NCBI GenBank assembly: GCA_018672475.1
Contig: JABHFS010000035.1
Span: 1-39,867, forward strand
DNA from: Gemmatimonadota bacterium
GTDB taxonomy: Bacteria; Latescibacterota; UBA2968; UBA8231
DNA: 39,867 bases
Direction of reading: 5' to 3'
In this document: positions 24,123-32,595 of the stretch, in pieces
How the letters are laid out: every line of letters begins with the position of its first letter
How positions within the stretch are numbered: position 1 is the first letter of the stretch
Translations under genes and position numbers: made by a program
Notes under the pieces: model-generated
The model's input: the letters and a program-made list of their open reading frames with translations, nothing else
Told to the model about the DNA's origin: nothing
Database searches by the model: none

Positions 24123-25628
24123 GTGCGCCAATATTCACGTTCTACGCTGCTCTTCGTCGACGACCACCACATCCTCTACCGCAGCGGCACCCGGCGGACA
24201 ATCCACCCGCTGACCCGCCACAGCACCGAGCCGGTTATCCCCGCGACACACCCCTGGGAACTCGCCATCGGTTGGATGAGCGTCTACCGCGATCCGGACA
24301 CCGGCAAATATCAGCTCTGGTATCAGGCCTATAGCAATATTGAGAAACCCACGCCCACCCCCGACACCTTCGTCTGTTACGCGGAGAGCGACGACGGCAT
24401 CGCCTGGAACAAACCCACCCTCGGGCTCTTTCCCTACAAAGACATCGCCGACACCAATATTGTGCTCGTCGGCAATGGCGGCCGCTCTATCCGCTATGCC
24501 AACTCGGTAGTCGTCGCCCCACGCGAGACCGACCCGAACAAGCGTTATAAAATGGGGTATTTCGATTTTACAGTAGATGCCGCCGGCGCCGACCGCCCTG
24601 GTTTATGTGTGGCCTTCTCGCCCGACGGCATCCACTGGACAAAGCACCGGCAAGCCCCACTAAGCCCCGTCGGCCACTTCAACCACGGCGATCTTGTGCC
24701 CCTCTCCCACGAGCCAGAAACCGGCCCGGCCTGGCACGTGCCGCTATCGATGTCCGATACGGTCGATATCTTCTGGGACCCACAGCGCGAAGTCTGGGCC
24801 TGGTACGGCAAGAGTTGGCTCGACGGGCCCGACGGCCGCATGGGCTGGAAGCACGGCATGGCCCGCACACAAAGCAATGACTTCGTTCACTGGTCAACGC
24901 CCGAGTTGCTGCTGACACCCGATGACGACGATCCACCGCATATGGAATTCCACTCGGCGCCCGTCTTCTACCTCGACGGCGCCTATTTCTGTTTAAACCA
25001 GGTGCTCGACCGCGCGACAAAAGGCGGCGTCATCGACATCGAACTCGGCCTCAGCCGCGACGGGCTAAACTTCATACGCCCCTTCCGAGACGCCCTATTT
25101 CTCGCCCGCAGCCCAGACCCTAAATCCTTCGATGCCGGCTGCATTCTCACCAACGCCTCGCCCATTATCCTCGACGACGAGATCCGCTTTTATTATGGCG
25201 GATACGACCAGGGCGCAACTGGCGCCGACGACACTAAACTCATCAGCGGTATCGGGCTGGCTACAATCCCGCGCGGGCGCTTCGCCGGCATAAGCCCCGT
25301 CGTGTACAGCGACCAGCAAACCCTGCTTACACCGCTAGAACATATCGGGCAGGTCACTCTAAAGCCGTTGGATCTTTCGCGGATCGAATCCATTACGCTC
25401 AATGCCGACGCACGGCAAGGCAACATCCGCGTTGAAATGCTCACCGAGCGCGGGCTGCGCATTAAGGACTTCACGAAAGAAGACGCGCTGCCGATCACCG
25501 GCGACGCACTGGATCATCCGGTCGTCTGGCGGGAAAAATCGCTCGCCGACCTAGGCGAGGGCCTGTTCATCTTGCGGGTCCACCTCGAATGTGCGACGGC
25601 TTATGCGATAGATTTGCTACAGCACTAA
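24123..25628 (+). CDS. Five-bladed beta-propeller glycosidase-like protein (GH32/GH43-type fold)
   Basis: A 501-aa protein without signal peptide. Repeats such as VYRDPDTGKYQLWYQAY, VCYAESDDGIAWNKP, VAFSPDGIHWTKH, ARTQSNDFVHWSTP and GLSRDGLNFIRP follow the blade pattern of GH32/43/68-type glycosidases, in which a strand is followed by SxDGxxW. The last 110 residues (QVTLKPLDLSRIESI onward) form a separate beta-sandwich-like domain, as in GH32. I cannot identify the three catalytic acids with confidence, so the substrate is unknown. GTG start at 24123 with GGAGG seven bases upstream. It lies 100 bases after the PhyH gene. Confidence 0.75.
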   Translation: MRQYSRSTLLFVDDHHILYRSGTRRTIHPLTRHSTEPVIPATHPWELAIGWMSVYRDPDTGKYQLWYQAYSNIEKPTPTPDTFVCYAESDDGIAWNKPTLGLFPYKDIADTNIVLVGNGGRSIRYANSVVVAPRETDPNKRYKMGYFDFTVDAAGADRPGLCVAFSPDGIHWTKHRQAPLSPVGHFNHGDLVPLSHEPETGPAWHVPLSMSDTVDIFWDPQREVWAWYGKSWLDGPDGRMGWKHGMARTQSNDFVHWSTPELLLTPDDDDPPHMEFHSAPVFYLDGAYFCLNQVLDRATKGGVIDIELGLSRDGLNFIRPFRDALFLARSPDPKSFDAGCILTNASPIILDDEIRFYYGGYDQGATGADDTKLISGIGLATIPRGRFAGISPVVYSDQQTLLTPLEHIGQVTLKPLDLSRIESITLNADARQGNIRVEMLTERGLRIKDFTKEDALPITGDALDHPVVWREKSLADLGEGLFILRVHLECATAYAIDLLQH

Positions 25629-25664
25629 ACGAAAACTTGCATTAGCAAGAATTGACGAGGGCGC

Positions 25665-25805
25665 TTAATCCACCCGGGCCGCCGCATTGGCTTGCTCTGC
25701 CCGAACAATATATTCGCTAAGCGGCGTCCGTTCGAACGCGCGAATAATATCCTCTACCGCCAACGCCGGATCCAAGCTCTCCAGCTTAAACAATGTCTCT
25801 TGCCT
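25665..25805 (-). pseudogene. Possible coding remnant of unidentified gene
   Basis: In the 267-base gap upstream of the GH4 gene, the minus strand reads RQETLFKLESLDPALAVEDI then IRAFERTPLSEYIVRAEQAN and AAARVD before a stop. It has the amphipathic, codon-biased look of a real C-terminal helix region. It continues upstream only into AT-rich sequence and antisense to the GH4 gene, so any parent gene has been truncated. I do not recognise the family. A spurious frame is the alternative. Confidence 0.25.
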
Positions 25806-25895
25806 ACTGCGCAAAAACCAGGCACTCCTTATATTTTTTCTGCGCAGACCGATTTCGACAACAATTTTTATATATAGGCATACAAGGAGCCCGCC

Positions 25896-27227
25896 ATGCC
25901 CAAGATCACCTTTATCGGTGCCGGCAGTACCGTCTTCGCCAAGAATATCCTCGGCGACAGCCTGTGCACGCCCGCGCTGCAGGATTCGGAGATCGCCCTC
26001 TACGATATTGACAAAACGCGTCTTGGCGAGTCCGCCGCCGTCATACGCGGCCTCAATAAAAAGATCAACGGCGGCCGCGCTGAAATAAAGACCTACCACG
26101 GCACACGTGAACGCCGCAAGGCGCTTGCTAACGCCGATTTCGTCGTCAACGCCATCCAGGTCGGCCGCTATGACCCCTGCACTATTACCGATTTCGAAGT
26201 AGCCAAGAAATACGGCCTGCGCCAGACCATCGCCGACACCATCGGCATCGGCGGCATCTTTCGCGTCTTGCGCACCTTCCCGGTCATGCTCGACTTCGCC
26301 CGCGACATGGAAAAAGTGTGCCCCGATGCTTGGCTCTTAAACTACACCAACCCCATGTGCGCGCTGACCGGCGGTATCCTGCGCCAAACCGAGATCCGCA
26401 CCGTCGGCCTCTGCCACTCGGTGCAGGTCTGCGCCACCACCCTATTGCGCAACCTCGACATGCTCGACGAGGTTGAGGACCTGCAATGGAAAATAGCTGG
26501 CATCAACCACATGGCCTGGCTATTGGAAATCACCGACGGCGGCAAAGACCTCTATCCCGAGATCAAAAAGCGCGCGCGCAAAAAACTCGCCGAGTGGCGC
26601 AAGGGGCCGGACAAAAACTTCGATATGGTACGCCTCTATATGATGCTTAATTTCGGCTATTATATTACCGAGTCTTCCGAGCACCTCTCCGAATACCTGC
26701 CCTACTTCATCAAATCGCAATATCCGGAATTAATCGAAGAATTCAATATCCCGCTCGACGAATACCCGCGCCGCTGCATCGACCATATCACGCGCTGGGC
26801 TGACCAGAAGAAATCTCTGCGCGGCAACAAGCTAACCCACAAACGCAGCCACGAATACGGCTCTTATATCATGGAGGCCATCACCACCGGCAACCCCATC
26901 GTCATCGGCGGCAATGTGCTCAACAATGGGCTGATCACCAACTTGCCGTCCAAAGCCTGCGTCGAGGTCTCGTGTCTCGTCGACAAAAACGGCGTGCAAG
27001 GCACCTATGTCGGCGATTTGCCCGAGCAATTGGCCGCACTCAACCGCACCAATATCAACACCCAGTTGCTCACATTAGAAGCGGCCTTTACCGGTAAAAA
27101 AGAGCATATCTACCACGCCGCTATGCTCGACCCGCACACCGCCGCCGAACTCTCGATCGACGATATCCGCAAACTCTGCGACGATCTGATCAAGGAACAC
27201 GGGACGTGGCTGCCGAAGTTTAAATAG
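25896..27227 (+). CDS. GH4-family glycosidase (alpha-galactosidase MelA-like)
   Basis: NAD+/Mn-dependent cytoplasmic glycosidase of 443 aa. It has the nucleotide loop FIGAGSTVFAKNILGD (6-21), N152 in NYTNPMCAL, metal ligands C173 and H205 in GLCHSVQV and GINHMAW, and SHEYGSYIMEA in the C-terminal half. GAGSTVFAKN is closer to E. coli MelA than the other GH4 in this window, which has GAGSGFGGR. The CHSV motif suggests unphosphorylated alpha-galactosides or related uronides. AGGAG lies six bases before the ATG. A strong bidirectional terminator follows. Confidence 0.92.
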   Translation: MPKITFIGAGSTVFAKNILGDSLCTPALQDSEIALYDIDKTRLGESAAVIRGLNKKINGGRAEIKTYHGTRERRKALANADFVVNAIQVGRYDPCTITDFEVAKKYGLRQTIADTIGIGGIFRVLRTFPVMLDFARDMEKVCPDAWLLNYTNPMCALTGGILRQTEIRTVGLCHSVQVCATTLLRNLDMLDEVEDLQWKIAGINHMAWLLEITDGGKDLYPEIKKRARKKLAEWRKGPDKNFDMVRLYMMLNFGYYITESSEHLSEYLPYFIKSQYPELIEEFNIPLDEYPRRCIDHITRWADQKKSLRGNKLTHKRSHEYGSYIMEAITTGNPIVIGGNVLNNGLITNLPSKACVEVSCLVDKNGVQGTYVGDLPEQLAALNRTNINTQLLTLEAAFTGKKEHIYHAAMLDPHTAAELSIDDIRKLCDDLIKEHGTWLPKFK

Positions 27228-27280
27228 AGCAAGATCCCCGCGCTGAACCACGCCCGGGGTACACCATCAAACGAACAATA

Positions 27281-27316
27281 GAAAACCTCCCGGCGAAAGC
27301 ACACTGGGAGGTTTTC
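27281..27316. terminator. Bidirectional intrinsic terminator
   Basis: Perfect 11-bp stem, GAAAACCTCCC at 27281-27291 with GGGAGGTTTTC at 27306-27316, and a 14-base loop. The stem ends in TTTTC on both strands, and it sits between the convergent ends of the GH4 gene (27227) and the PhyH gene (27322), so it can serve both. Confidence 0.8.
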
Positions 27317-27321
27317 TCGCG

Positions 27322-28089
27322 TTAGCCGTTAACGCTATATTTCTCAACTGGCGGAAAGCGATCATCCGGCATCCGCTGCCCTGTCTCTAACCCTAACGAA
27401 TCAGTGATTACGTGCTCTTGCCCGCTATAAGCCGCCTCCCTATCCACTAAAATAACCACATGTGCCACCCGCCATTCCTCTGTCAGATTCGCCCCCGCCG
27501 CATGCATAATCATGCCATTGTGAAAAGTGCAGTCACCCGCCTTAAGCGGCACAGTCAACCGCGGCCACCACTCCAGATCGGGTTTTTCGACCTTCCACCG
27601 CTCTTGATCACCAGTGCCGATATTCGGCAAGTCCTCCACTTCGTGCGAGCCCGCGATAAACGACATACAGCCGCGCTCGACAGGTGTATCCTGCAACGCG
27701 ATCCAAGCCGACAGCGTATGCCTTGGCTTAGTAAACGGCCACTTTATCTGGTCCTGGTGGAAGGCCGTCGGCTGCGCCTTCGACGGCTCTTTTGCCAGTG
27801 TGTGGTCATGCCACAGCCGCATTGGGATCCCCGCCAGTTGCTCTGCGATAGCCCCTACTTTGGGATGCAACGTCAACAATTTTAGCAGGTCGTTGTCCCG
27901 CCAGACATCGACATACTGATGAAAAGCCTCCGCGTAGTTGACGGGTCCCCCCTTCGGGGCCGACTCCAGTAACTGCAAGGTCATCTCGCGATAATGCGCC
28001 GCCTCTTCGCGGCTGATCACCTGTTCGACCTTTATGATACCATTGCGGCGGTACTCGTCCAGCATCTGTTCGGAAATCCCCGTATCCAT
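27322..28089 (-). CDS. PhyH-family Fe(II)/2-oxoglutarate oxygenase, complete metal triad
   Basis: A 255-aa oxygenase with H111-Q-D113 in TAFHQDQIKWPF, distal H196 in GMIMHAAGAN and R207 in EEWRVAHVV. CMSFIAGSHEVEDLP (141-155) is the family core. Among the six PhyH proteins of the window it has the classical hydroxylase arrangement, like those at 10944 and 30862. AAGG lies upstream of the ATG. It follows the BNR-repeat gene on the same strand after a 146-base gap, so it may or may not share its transcript. Substrate unknown. Confidence 0.9.
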   Translation of the reverse strand: MDTGISEQMLDEYRRNGIIKVEQVISREEAAHYREMTLQLLESAPKGGPVNYAEAFHQYVDVWRDNDLLKLLTLHPKVGAIAEQLAGIPMRLWHDHTLAKEPSKAQPTAFHQDQIKWPFTKPRHTLSAWIALQDTPVERGCMSFIAGSHEVEDLPNIGTGDQERWKVEKPDLEWWPRLTVPLKAGDCTFHNGMIMHAAGANLTEEWRVAHVVILVDREAAYSGQEHVITDSLGLETGQRMPDDRFPPVEKYSVNG

Positions 28090-28235
28090 CTGTTATACCT
28101 TTCTTAGTCTCCGTCTACTCGAAAATGGCGCAGGCCCGGACAGGACGTTAACAAATACCCTGCGCGGTCAGCCCCACAGCCCCCGCACCCAGCGCTATAA
28201 TCCTCAACAACTCTTCCTATAACAAAAACAGCCTA

Positions 28236-29561
28236 CTACAACCCCTCAAGGATAACATTATTAGCGCGAAAGCCACCTGAAGACAGAATTTCGGCAACAC
28301 TGCAGCCATCCTCGTAATAGTCACCGCCGCCCGGATATTCCCTGCTGCCGTCGAAGTAGAGGACCGCGGGCAGCCGATCTGCGGCGATGGCGTTGACGCC
28401 CACCGCTTTTTCGACGCTGGGGCAATTGTAGGCCCGGCCCGGCTCTAAGAAAGGCCGTATGCTAAAAGTCTCGCCGCCGTCAAAAGATAATAGCCATATC
28501 AGCGGCTGATCTAGTCGTTCGCGCATGCGCATTTCGCGCACTGGTTTACCCTGCTGCCATTCGTCGTTGAACGGCGTGAGCGTGACCAAGAGACACAGCG
28601 CGTCATCAGCGCGCAACACCACACTGCATTCGAGCGCACGCATATCGGGATAGACGCGTTCCCAATACTCGTTCACCGGCACTTGCTGCAAATAGCCTTC
28701 GGCATCGGTCGTCACCATGCGGCAATGCCCAGGCGCCACGCCGTGGTCGATATAGAAGGAAAAAGGGCGGCCGTGCGAATCGACCACCATACCGCCTTGG
28801 CGGATCTCGGGCGGCGGCAACGGCTCGTGGCGCGAGCGCGTATTGCGCGACAGGATATCTAAGTCTTCAGGCCGAGCCGGTAACATTACTACCCCTCCGT
28901 CCGCCCGCGTCCAGGTCTCGCCACGATCACCGCTGCGCACATAACACGTCGCCTGGTGCAAACCGCGGCCATATTCGTCCTGGCCCTCGTAGAAGTCAAT
29001 AATCGCGTGCAAGGTGCCGTCCAGTGCGGCGTCCATCTGCATATGGTAGGCGGCGTAGACCTGGCCGTATTCTTCGCTGAGCGAGACGAGGCGTTTCGGC
29101 GGCAACCACTCGCCGCCGGGCAGACGACGATATAAATCGACGCCGCGATCGTGGCGTTCGGTGCCATTGCCACGCAGCGTCAGGTAGAGCATCCCGTCGG
29201 GGCCGCAGAGAAACACCGGATAGGTGCCGACGCCGAGCGGCACCGGCTCGGTCCACTCTGCAACATCGTTGCGCGCCAAGGCATGGCACCAGCGTACCGG
29301 CGTACCGTGCCCACCCAATACGGCGTGCAGCACGCCATCAGCGTCAATGGCCAATACGGCGCGCGCATGGTTATCAACGCCCGCATCCAGCGTGACCGGA
29401 TCGCTCCAACGCCCCGTCGCATGCTCGAAGGTGCGCACGCGGTTATAGTAGCCCTCACGGGTCACGTCCTGCCAGGCCACATGCGTGCGTCCATCGAAGG
29501 TGATGATCTTGCCGCTATCGTTCGTGGCGCGTTCGCTGCCTTGTTCGGATATAATCTGCAT
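28236..29561 (-). CDS. BNR-repeat (BNR_4-type) sialidase-fold protein
   Basis: A 441-aa beta-propeller of the BNR_4 type. The family signature is clear: DNHARAVLAIDADGVLHAVLGGHGTPVRW in residues about 63-91, with later blades CGPDGMLYLTLRG, SGDRGETWTRADGG and SFDGGETFSI, the latter two being Asp-box repeats. Known enzymes in this family are polysaccharide lyases such as ulvan lyases, but most members are uncharacterised. No signal peptide is present, unlike secreted lyases, so a role on an imported oligosaccharide is possible. It lies 52 bases downstream of the TauD-like gene and is likely in the same operon. Confidence 0.8.
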   Translation of the reverse strand: MQIISEQGSERATNDSGKIITFDGRTHVAWQDVTREGYYNRVRTFEHATGRWSDPVTLDAGVDNHARAVLAIDADGVLHAVLGGHGTPVRWCHALARNDVAEWTEPVPLGVGTYPVFLCGPDGMLYLTLRGNGTERHDRGVDLYRRLPGGEWLPPKRLVSLSEEYGQVYAAYHMQMDAALDGTLHAIIDFYEGQDEYGRGLHQATCYVRSGDRGETWTRADGGVVMLPARPEDLDILSRNTRSRHEPLPPPEIRQGGMVVDSHGRPFSFYIDHGVAPGHCRMVTTDAEGYLQQVPVNEYWERVYPDMRALECSVVLRADDALCLLVTLTPFNDEWQQGKPVREMRMRERLDQPLIWLLSFDGGETFSIRPFLEPGRAYNCPSVEKAVGVNAIAADRLPAVLYFDGSREYPGGGDYYEDGCSVAEILSSGGFRANNVILEGL

Positions 29562-29613
29562 AAGTCCTATTGTTTTGTTACCATCCTTTACACTAAACCT
29601 CTACCGCTATTCG

Positions 29614-30684
29614 CTACACCTGCGGCACGCCGTCGGCGCGGCAACGGTGGGGCGTATGATGCTTTCCCGCCAACAAATCAGCAGCCGTCCAGCCCAAATT
29701 ACCGTAGCGGATGGTGCCGTAGCGGATAAGGCCCTCATCGGCAAAGCAGCGCACATTGGGCAGGTCCATCCAAATCCGCAGCAACAGTCTTTTTTGTGCT
29801 TCGTCGTCGATCGGCTCGTGACCGGCCCGACCATGGAAAACGGTGTAGTTATTGCAAAAGGCGAGATCACCTTTGTGTAGTGGGAAAGTATAGCTATGGG
29901 CAGCAGCCGTCTCACGGATGAATTTGAATATGGCCATTTCCTCGTCCGTCATCTCTTCGCCCGCCAGATCCATACCGGCCTTGATCCAGCCGCCGTTAAA
30001 ACGACACGTCACCACACCGCCCGCCGCGCTATACCCCGGCACCTTGAAATCAGAAACCGGCGTTTCGCCCATTGCCTCCTCCGCCCTACGGGTCCAGATA
30101 AAACCTTCGTACAGCCTCGGCAACCATTCCGGGTGCTGGCGCAGAATCTCGTTATAGACCGTCATCGCGCTGGCCACCGCGCTGTACGGGTCGTCCAGCG
30201 CCTGACGCACACAGCACAATACCACACAATCGGCCAGGTCGATATGCAAACCGACCGGCCCGGGGTTGCCGACGCCGCGCGTGCCCTGTTTGGGCCGTGA
30301 TTTGCCGTCGGTGACGTGGTGCACCAGCCCCGCCTCACTATTTTGCGTCACACCCATACCCAAATGGGTGCAAAGACCCCAGTAGAGCTTCTCCACGTCG
30401 TCGAGTGCATAATCCTCCGTCGGAAAACCGCGCAAAAAGGCAAAACCCCGACCGTCACGCAGCTCGTGCAGCATCGCGCGCAGTGTCTCATCCACCGAAG
30501 GCAATAAAAAATTTTCGCGCGTGATCTCGGGCAATTGTAGGCCACGCGCTTTGACCCCCTGCAACGCGCGGTCCAGATCGGCTCGGTGTTCGGAGGTCAA
30601 TTCGAACGCCCAGGAGCGGTCGCGTTCTAGATCTGCGCCGGTCCACACGCTAGCATCTTCGATAGGTTCCATCCACGGGGTCAT
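29614..30684 (-). CDS. TauD/TfdA-family Fe(II)/2-oxoglutarate dioxygenase
   Basis: A 356-aa dioxygenase, longer than TauD but with the same active site: H147-I-D149 in VGLHIDLADC, distal H284 in TVFHGRAGHE and the 2OG-binding Arg around 299-303 in KRLLLRIWMD. The block GFAFLRGFP (about 80-88) and LHKGDLAFCNNYTVFHG are typical of TauD/TfdA and clavaminate-synthase-like proteins. It probably hydroxylates an acid with release of a leaving group. AAGGA lies eight or nine bases before the ATG. It is divergent from the PhyH gene at 30862 and probably first in a unit with the BNR gene. Confidence 0.9.
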   Translation of the reverse strand: MTPWMEPIEDASVWTGADLERDRSWAFELTSEHRADLDRALQGVKARGLQLPEITRENFLLPSVDETLRAMLHELRDGRGFAFLRGFPTEDYALDDVEKLYWGLCTHLGMGVTQNSEAGLVHHVTDGKSRPKQGTRGVGNPGPVGLHIDLADCVVLCCVRQALDDPYSAVASAMTVYNEILRQHPEWLPRLYEGFIWTRRAEEAMGETPVSDFKVPGYSAAGGVVTCRFNGGWIKAGMDLAGEEMTDEEMAIFKFIRETAAAHSYTFPLHKGDLAFCNNYTVFHGRAGHEPIDDEAQKRLLLRIWMDLPNVRCFADEGLIRYGTIRYGNLGWTAADLLAGKHHTPHRCRADGVPQV

Positions 30685-30861
30685 AAATGATATTCCTTAA
30701 AAAAAATGTTGAGCATATTCAGTCTTTGCTTGGCAGCACATTAACCACACATCAAGTATCACGCAAATATACAAAGGGTCGATTGGACCCGTATCACATA
30801 TTTTGCTTACTTTTCACAGCAAGAACCCACTCATTTTCGATAAATACCAGGAGCATACACC

Positions 30862-31740
30862 GTGCTGGAATACACCCCCGTCCCCGAAGAACAAATCCGC
30901 CAATTCGACGAGCAGGGCTACCTAGTTGTCCGCGACGTGCTCAACGAAGAAACCATCGCCACCTTGACAAAGGCCAGCGACCTCCTGATCGACAGTGACC
31001 TGCAGACCAACCGTCAGACCAATCCCACCGGCCTCTACGACGGTTTTCGCAATACCGTAACCCTCAACGACGCCTTTATTCCGCTAATGACCCAGGCCAA
31101 GATCCTGCCCCTGGTAATACACCTGCTGGGCTCTAACTTGCAGTTGATGACCTCGCACCTGATTTATAAATACCCCAACCCCCCAGATACACCCGACACC
31201 CATCGCGCGCCCGGCTGGCACCGGGACTATATGCAGGCGATGCAGGCGCTCGGCGATTATAGCATCCCCCGTATCGAATTGAAATGCGCCTACTATTTCA
31301 CCGACCTGAGCCAACCTAAAAGCGGCAACACCATGGTCGTGCCCGGCAGCAATCTCCTGAGCACCGGCGTCGAAATCCCCGAGGGCCAAGCCGACCCGGT
31401 CGGCGCCGTCGAACCTCTGCTCAAACCCGGCGACTGCCTCCTTTTCGAAAACCGCACCTGGCACGCCGGCGCCGTCAATCTCACCGACCAAGTTCGCAAG
31501 GGCATTATGATCGGCTACGGCTATCGTTGGGTCATGCCGATGGACTTCCGCCGTCAAGACGAGGATTTCATCGCCAAACTATCGCCCTTAGAACGCTTCT
31601 TAGCCGGAGAGCAATACGACGACGTTGTCGGTTTCCAACCCGACGGCGGCGCCAACCCGCTCAGGGACTGGTGCAAACAATACGACCTGCCCACCGCCCG
31701 CCATTACGGTCCAGATAGCACGATCAACAATATCTACTAG
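30862..31740 (+). CDS. PhyH-family Fe(II)/2-oxoglutarate oxygenase, complete metal triad
   Basis: A 292-aa oxygenase. H120-R-D122 in GWHRDYMQAM, distal H201 in TWHAGAVN, R212 in DQVRKGIMIG, and TMVVPGSN (157-164). GTG start at 30862 with AGGAG eight bases upstream. It closely precedes another PhyH gene (57 bases to the next start) and is probably co-transcribed with it, pairing a complete-triad enzyme with an HxG protein. The C-terminal tail ends in an aromatic and charged segment without further domains. Confidence 0.9.
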   Translation: MLEYTPVPEEQIRQFDEQGYLVVRDVLNEETIATLTKASDLLIDSDLQTNRQTNPTGLYDGFRNTVTLNDAFIPLMTQAKILPLVIHLLGSNLQLMTSHLIYKYPNPPDTPDTHRAPGWHRDYMQAMQALGDYSIPRIELKCAYYFTDLSQPKSGNTMVVPGSNLLSTGVEIPEGQADPVGAVEPLLKPGDCLLFENRTWHAGAVNLTDQVRKGIMIGYGYRWVMPMDFRRQDEDFIAKLSPLERFLAGEQYDDVVGFQPDGGANPLRDWCKQYDLPTARHYGPDSTINNIY

Positions 31741-31797
31741 ACCCGCACGCGATCGACGACTAATATGCCGAGCACACCTGTTGAGGTAGAGGGAAAA

Positions 31798-32595
31798 ATG
31801 AATAACCGCGAAAAAGAAAGCGCGCCGGCCGTTCACCCCATGTCCGATTACGAGAAGTTTATCTTTGACCTAAAAGGCTTCTTTGTTATTCCCAGCGTGC
31901 TCAGCGCCGACGAACTCGCGGCCGTGCGCGCCCATACCGACGCCTATTCGCGCGACCACGACAACCTGCCCGAGCACCACCGCGCCCCAATGGCCGGCCC
32001 GGCCGAGTTTCTCATCGACCACCCGCGCGTCATGGGCATCCTACAGGAAGTGGTCGACTCCAACCGCGAGCACATCCGCCTCGAAAGCATCTTTGTCTCG
32101 CGCCGCTCGGCAGACGACGAAAGCAAGCACTGGCGCCCGCACGCCGGCGGCACCAGCCTGCACCCCTCAACCTCGTACCGCTACCACAATGGCCGCATTT
32201 ACAGCGGCATGACACGCATTGTCTGGGAGCTCAACGAAGTCGTCAAAGGCAAAGGCGGAACTTGCCTGGTACCCGGATCGCACAAGGCCAATATGGCTTC
32301 GGCGCAGAACGGGAACTGGCCCGCAGAAGCCGACGAGCCCGAATCTGGAATCTGGGAAACCTACGGCTGCCCGGCCGGCAGCCTAGTCGTATTCTCAGAA
32401 GGGGTGCGGCACACCGGGGCCGCCTGGACCCACTCCGAACACGCTCGCAACGCGATTCTCATCGCCTACAACCACGTGACCGCGCGCTTCCACGAGCCGA
32501 AACCCTGTATGAACCCAACTGTGATCGACGGCCTCGCCCCCCAGCGGCAAGGCTTTTTTAAAGACGTCTGGGTGCTCGGCAACAAGCGCGGCTGA
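31798..32595 (+). CDS. PhyH-family Fe/2OG oxygenase-like protein with HxG metal motif
   Basis: A 265-aa protein. The proximal metal motif is H115-A-G117 in WRPHAGGTSL, without the Asp. Distal H205 in GVRHTGAAW and R217 in EHARNAIL are kept, as is GTCLVPGSHKANM (154-166). It is closest in pattern to the HxG protein at 22289-23077: both have HxGG followed by NDRIYTGLT or NGRIYSGMT. I choose the ATG at 31798 with AGAGGG just upstream; an ATG at 31765 lacks a ribosome site. Its last 38 bases overlap tail-to-tail with the minus-strand DMT exporter gene. Confidence 0.87.
   Translation: MNNREKESAPAVHPMSDYEKFIFDLKGFFVIPSVLSADELAAVRAHTDAYSRDHDNLPEHHRAPMAGPAEFLIDHPRVMGILQEVVDSNREHIRLESIFVSRRSADDESKHWRPHAGGTSLHPSTSYRYHNGRIYSGMTRIVWELNEVVKGKGGTCLVPGSHKANMASAQNGNWPAEADEPESGIWETYGCPAGSLVVFSEGVRHTGAAWTHSEHARNAILIAYNHVTARFHEPKPCMNPTVIDGLAPQRQGFFKDVWVLGNKRG

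Noticed and set aside
23422..24213. Long plus-strand frame inside the PhyH gene at 23174
   Set aside because: Its translation is Arg/Pro/His-rich and out of frame with a clear PhyH protein; composition artefact.
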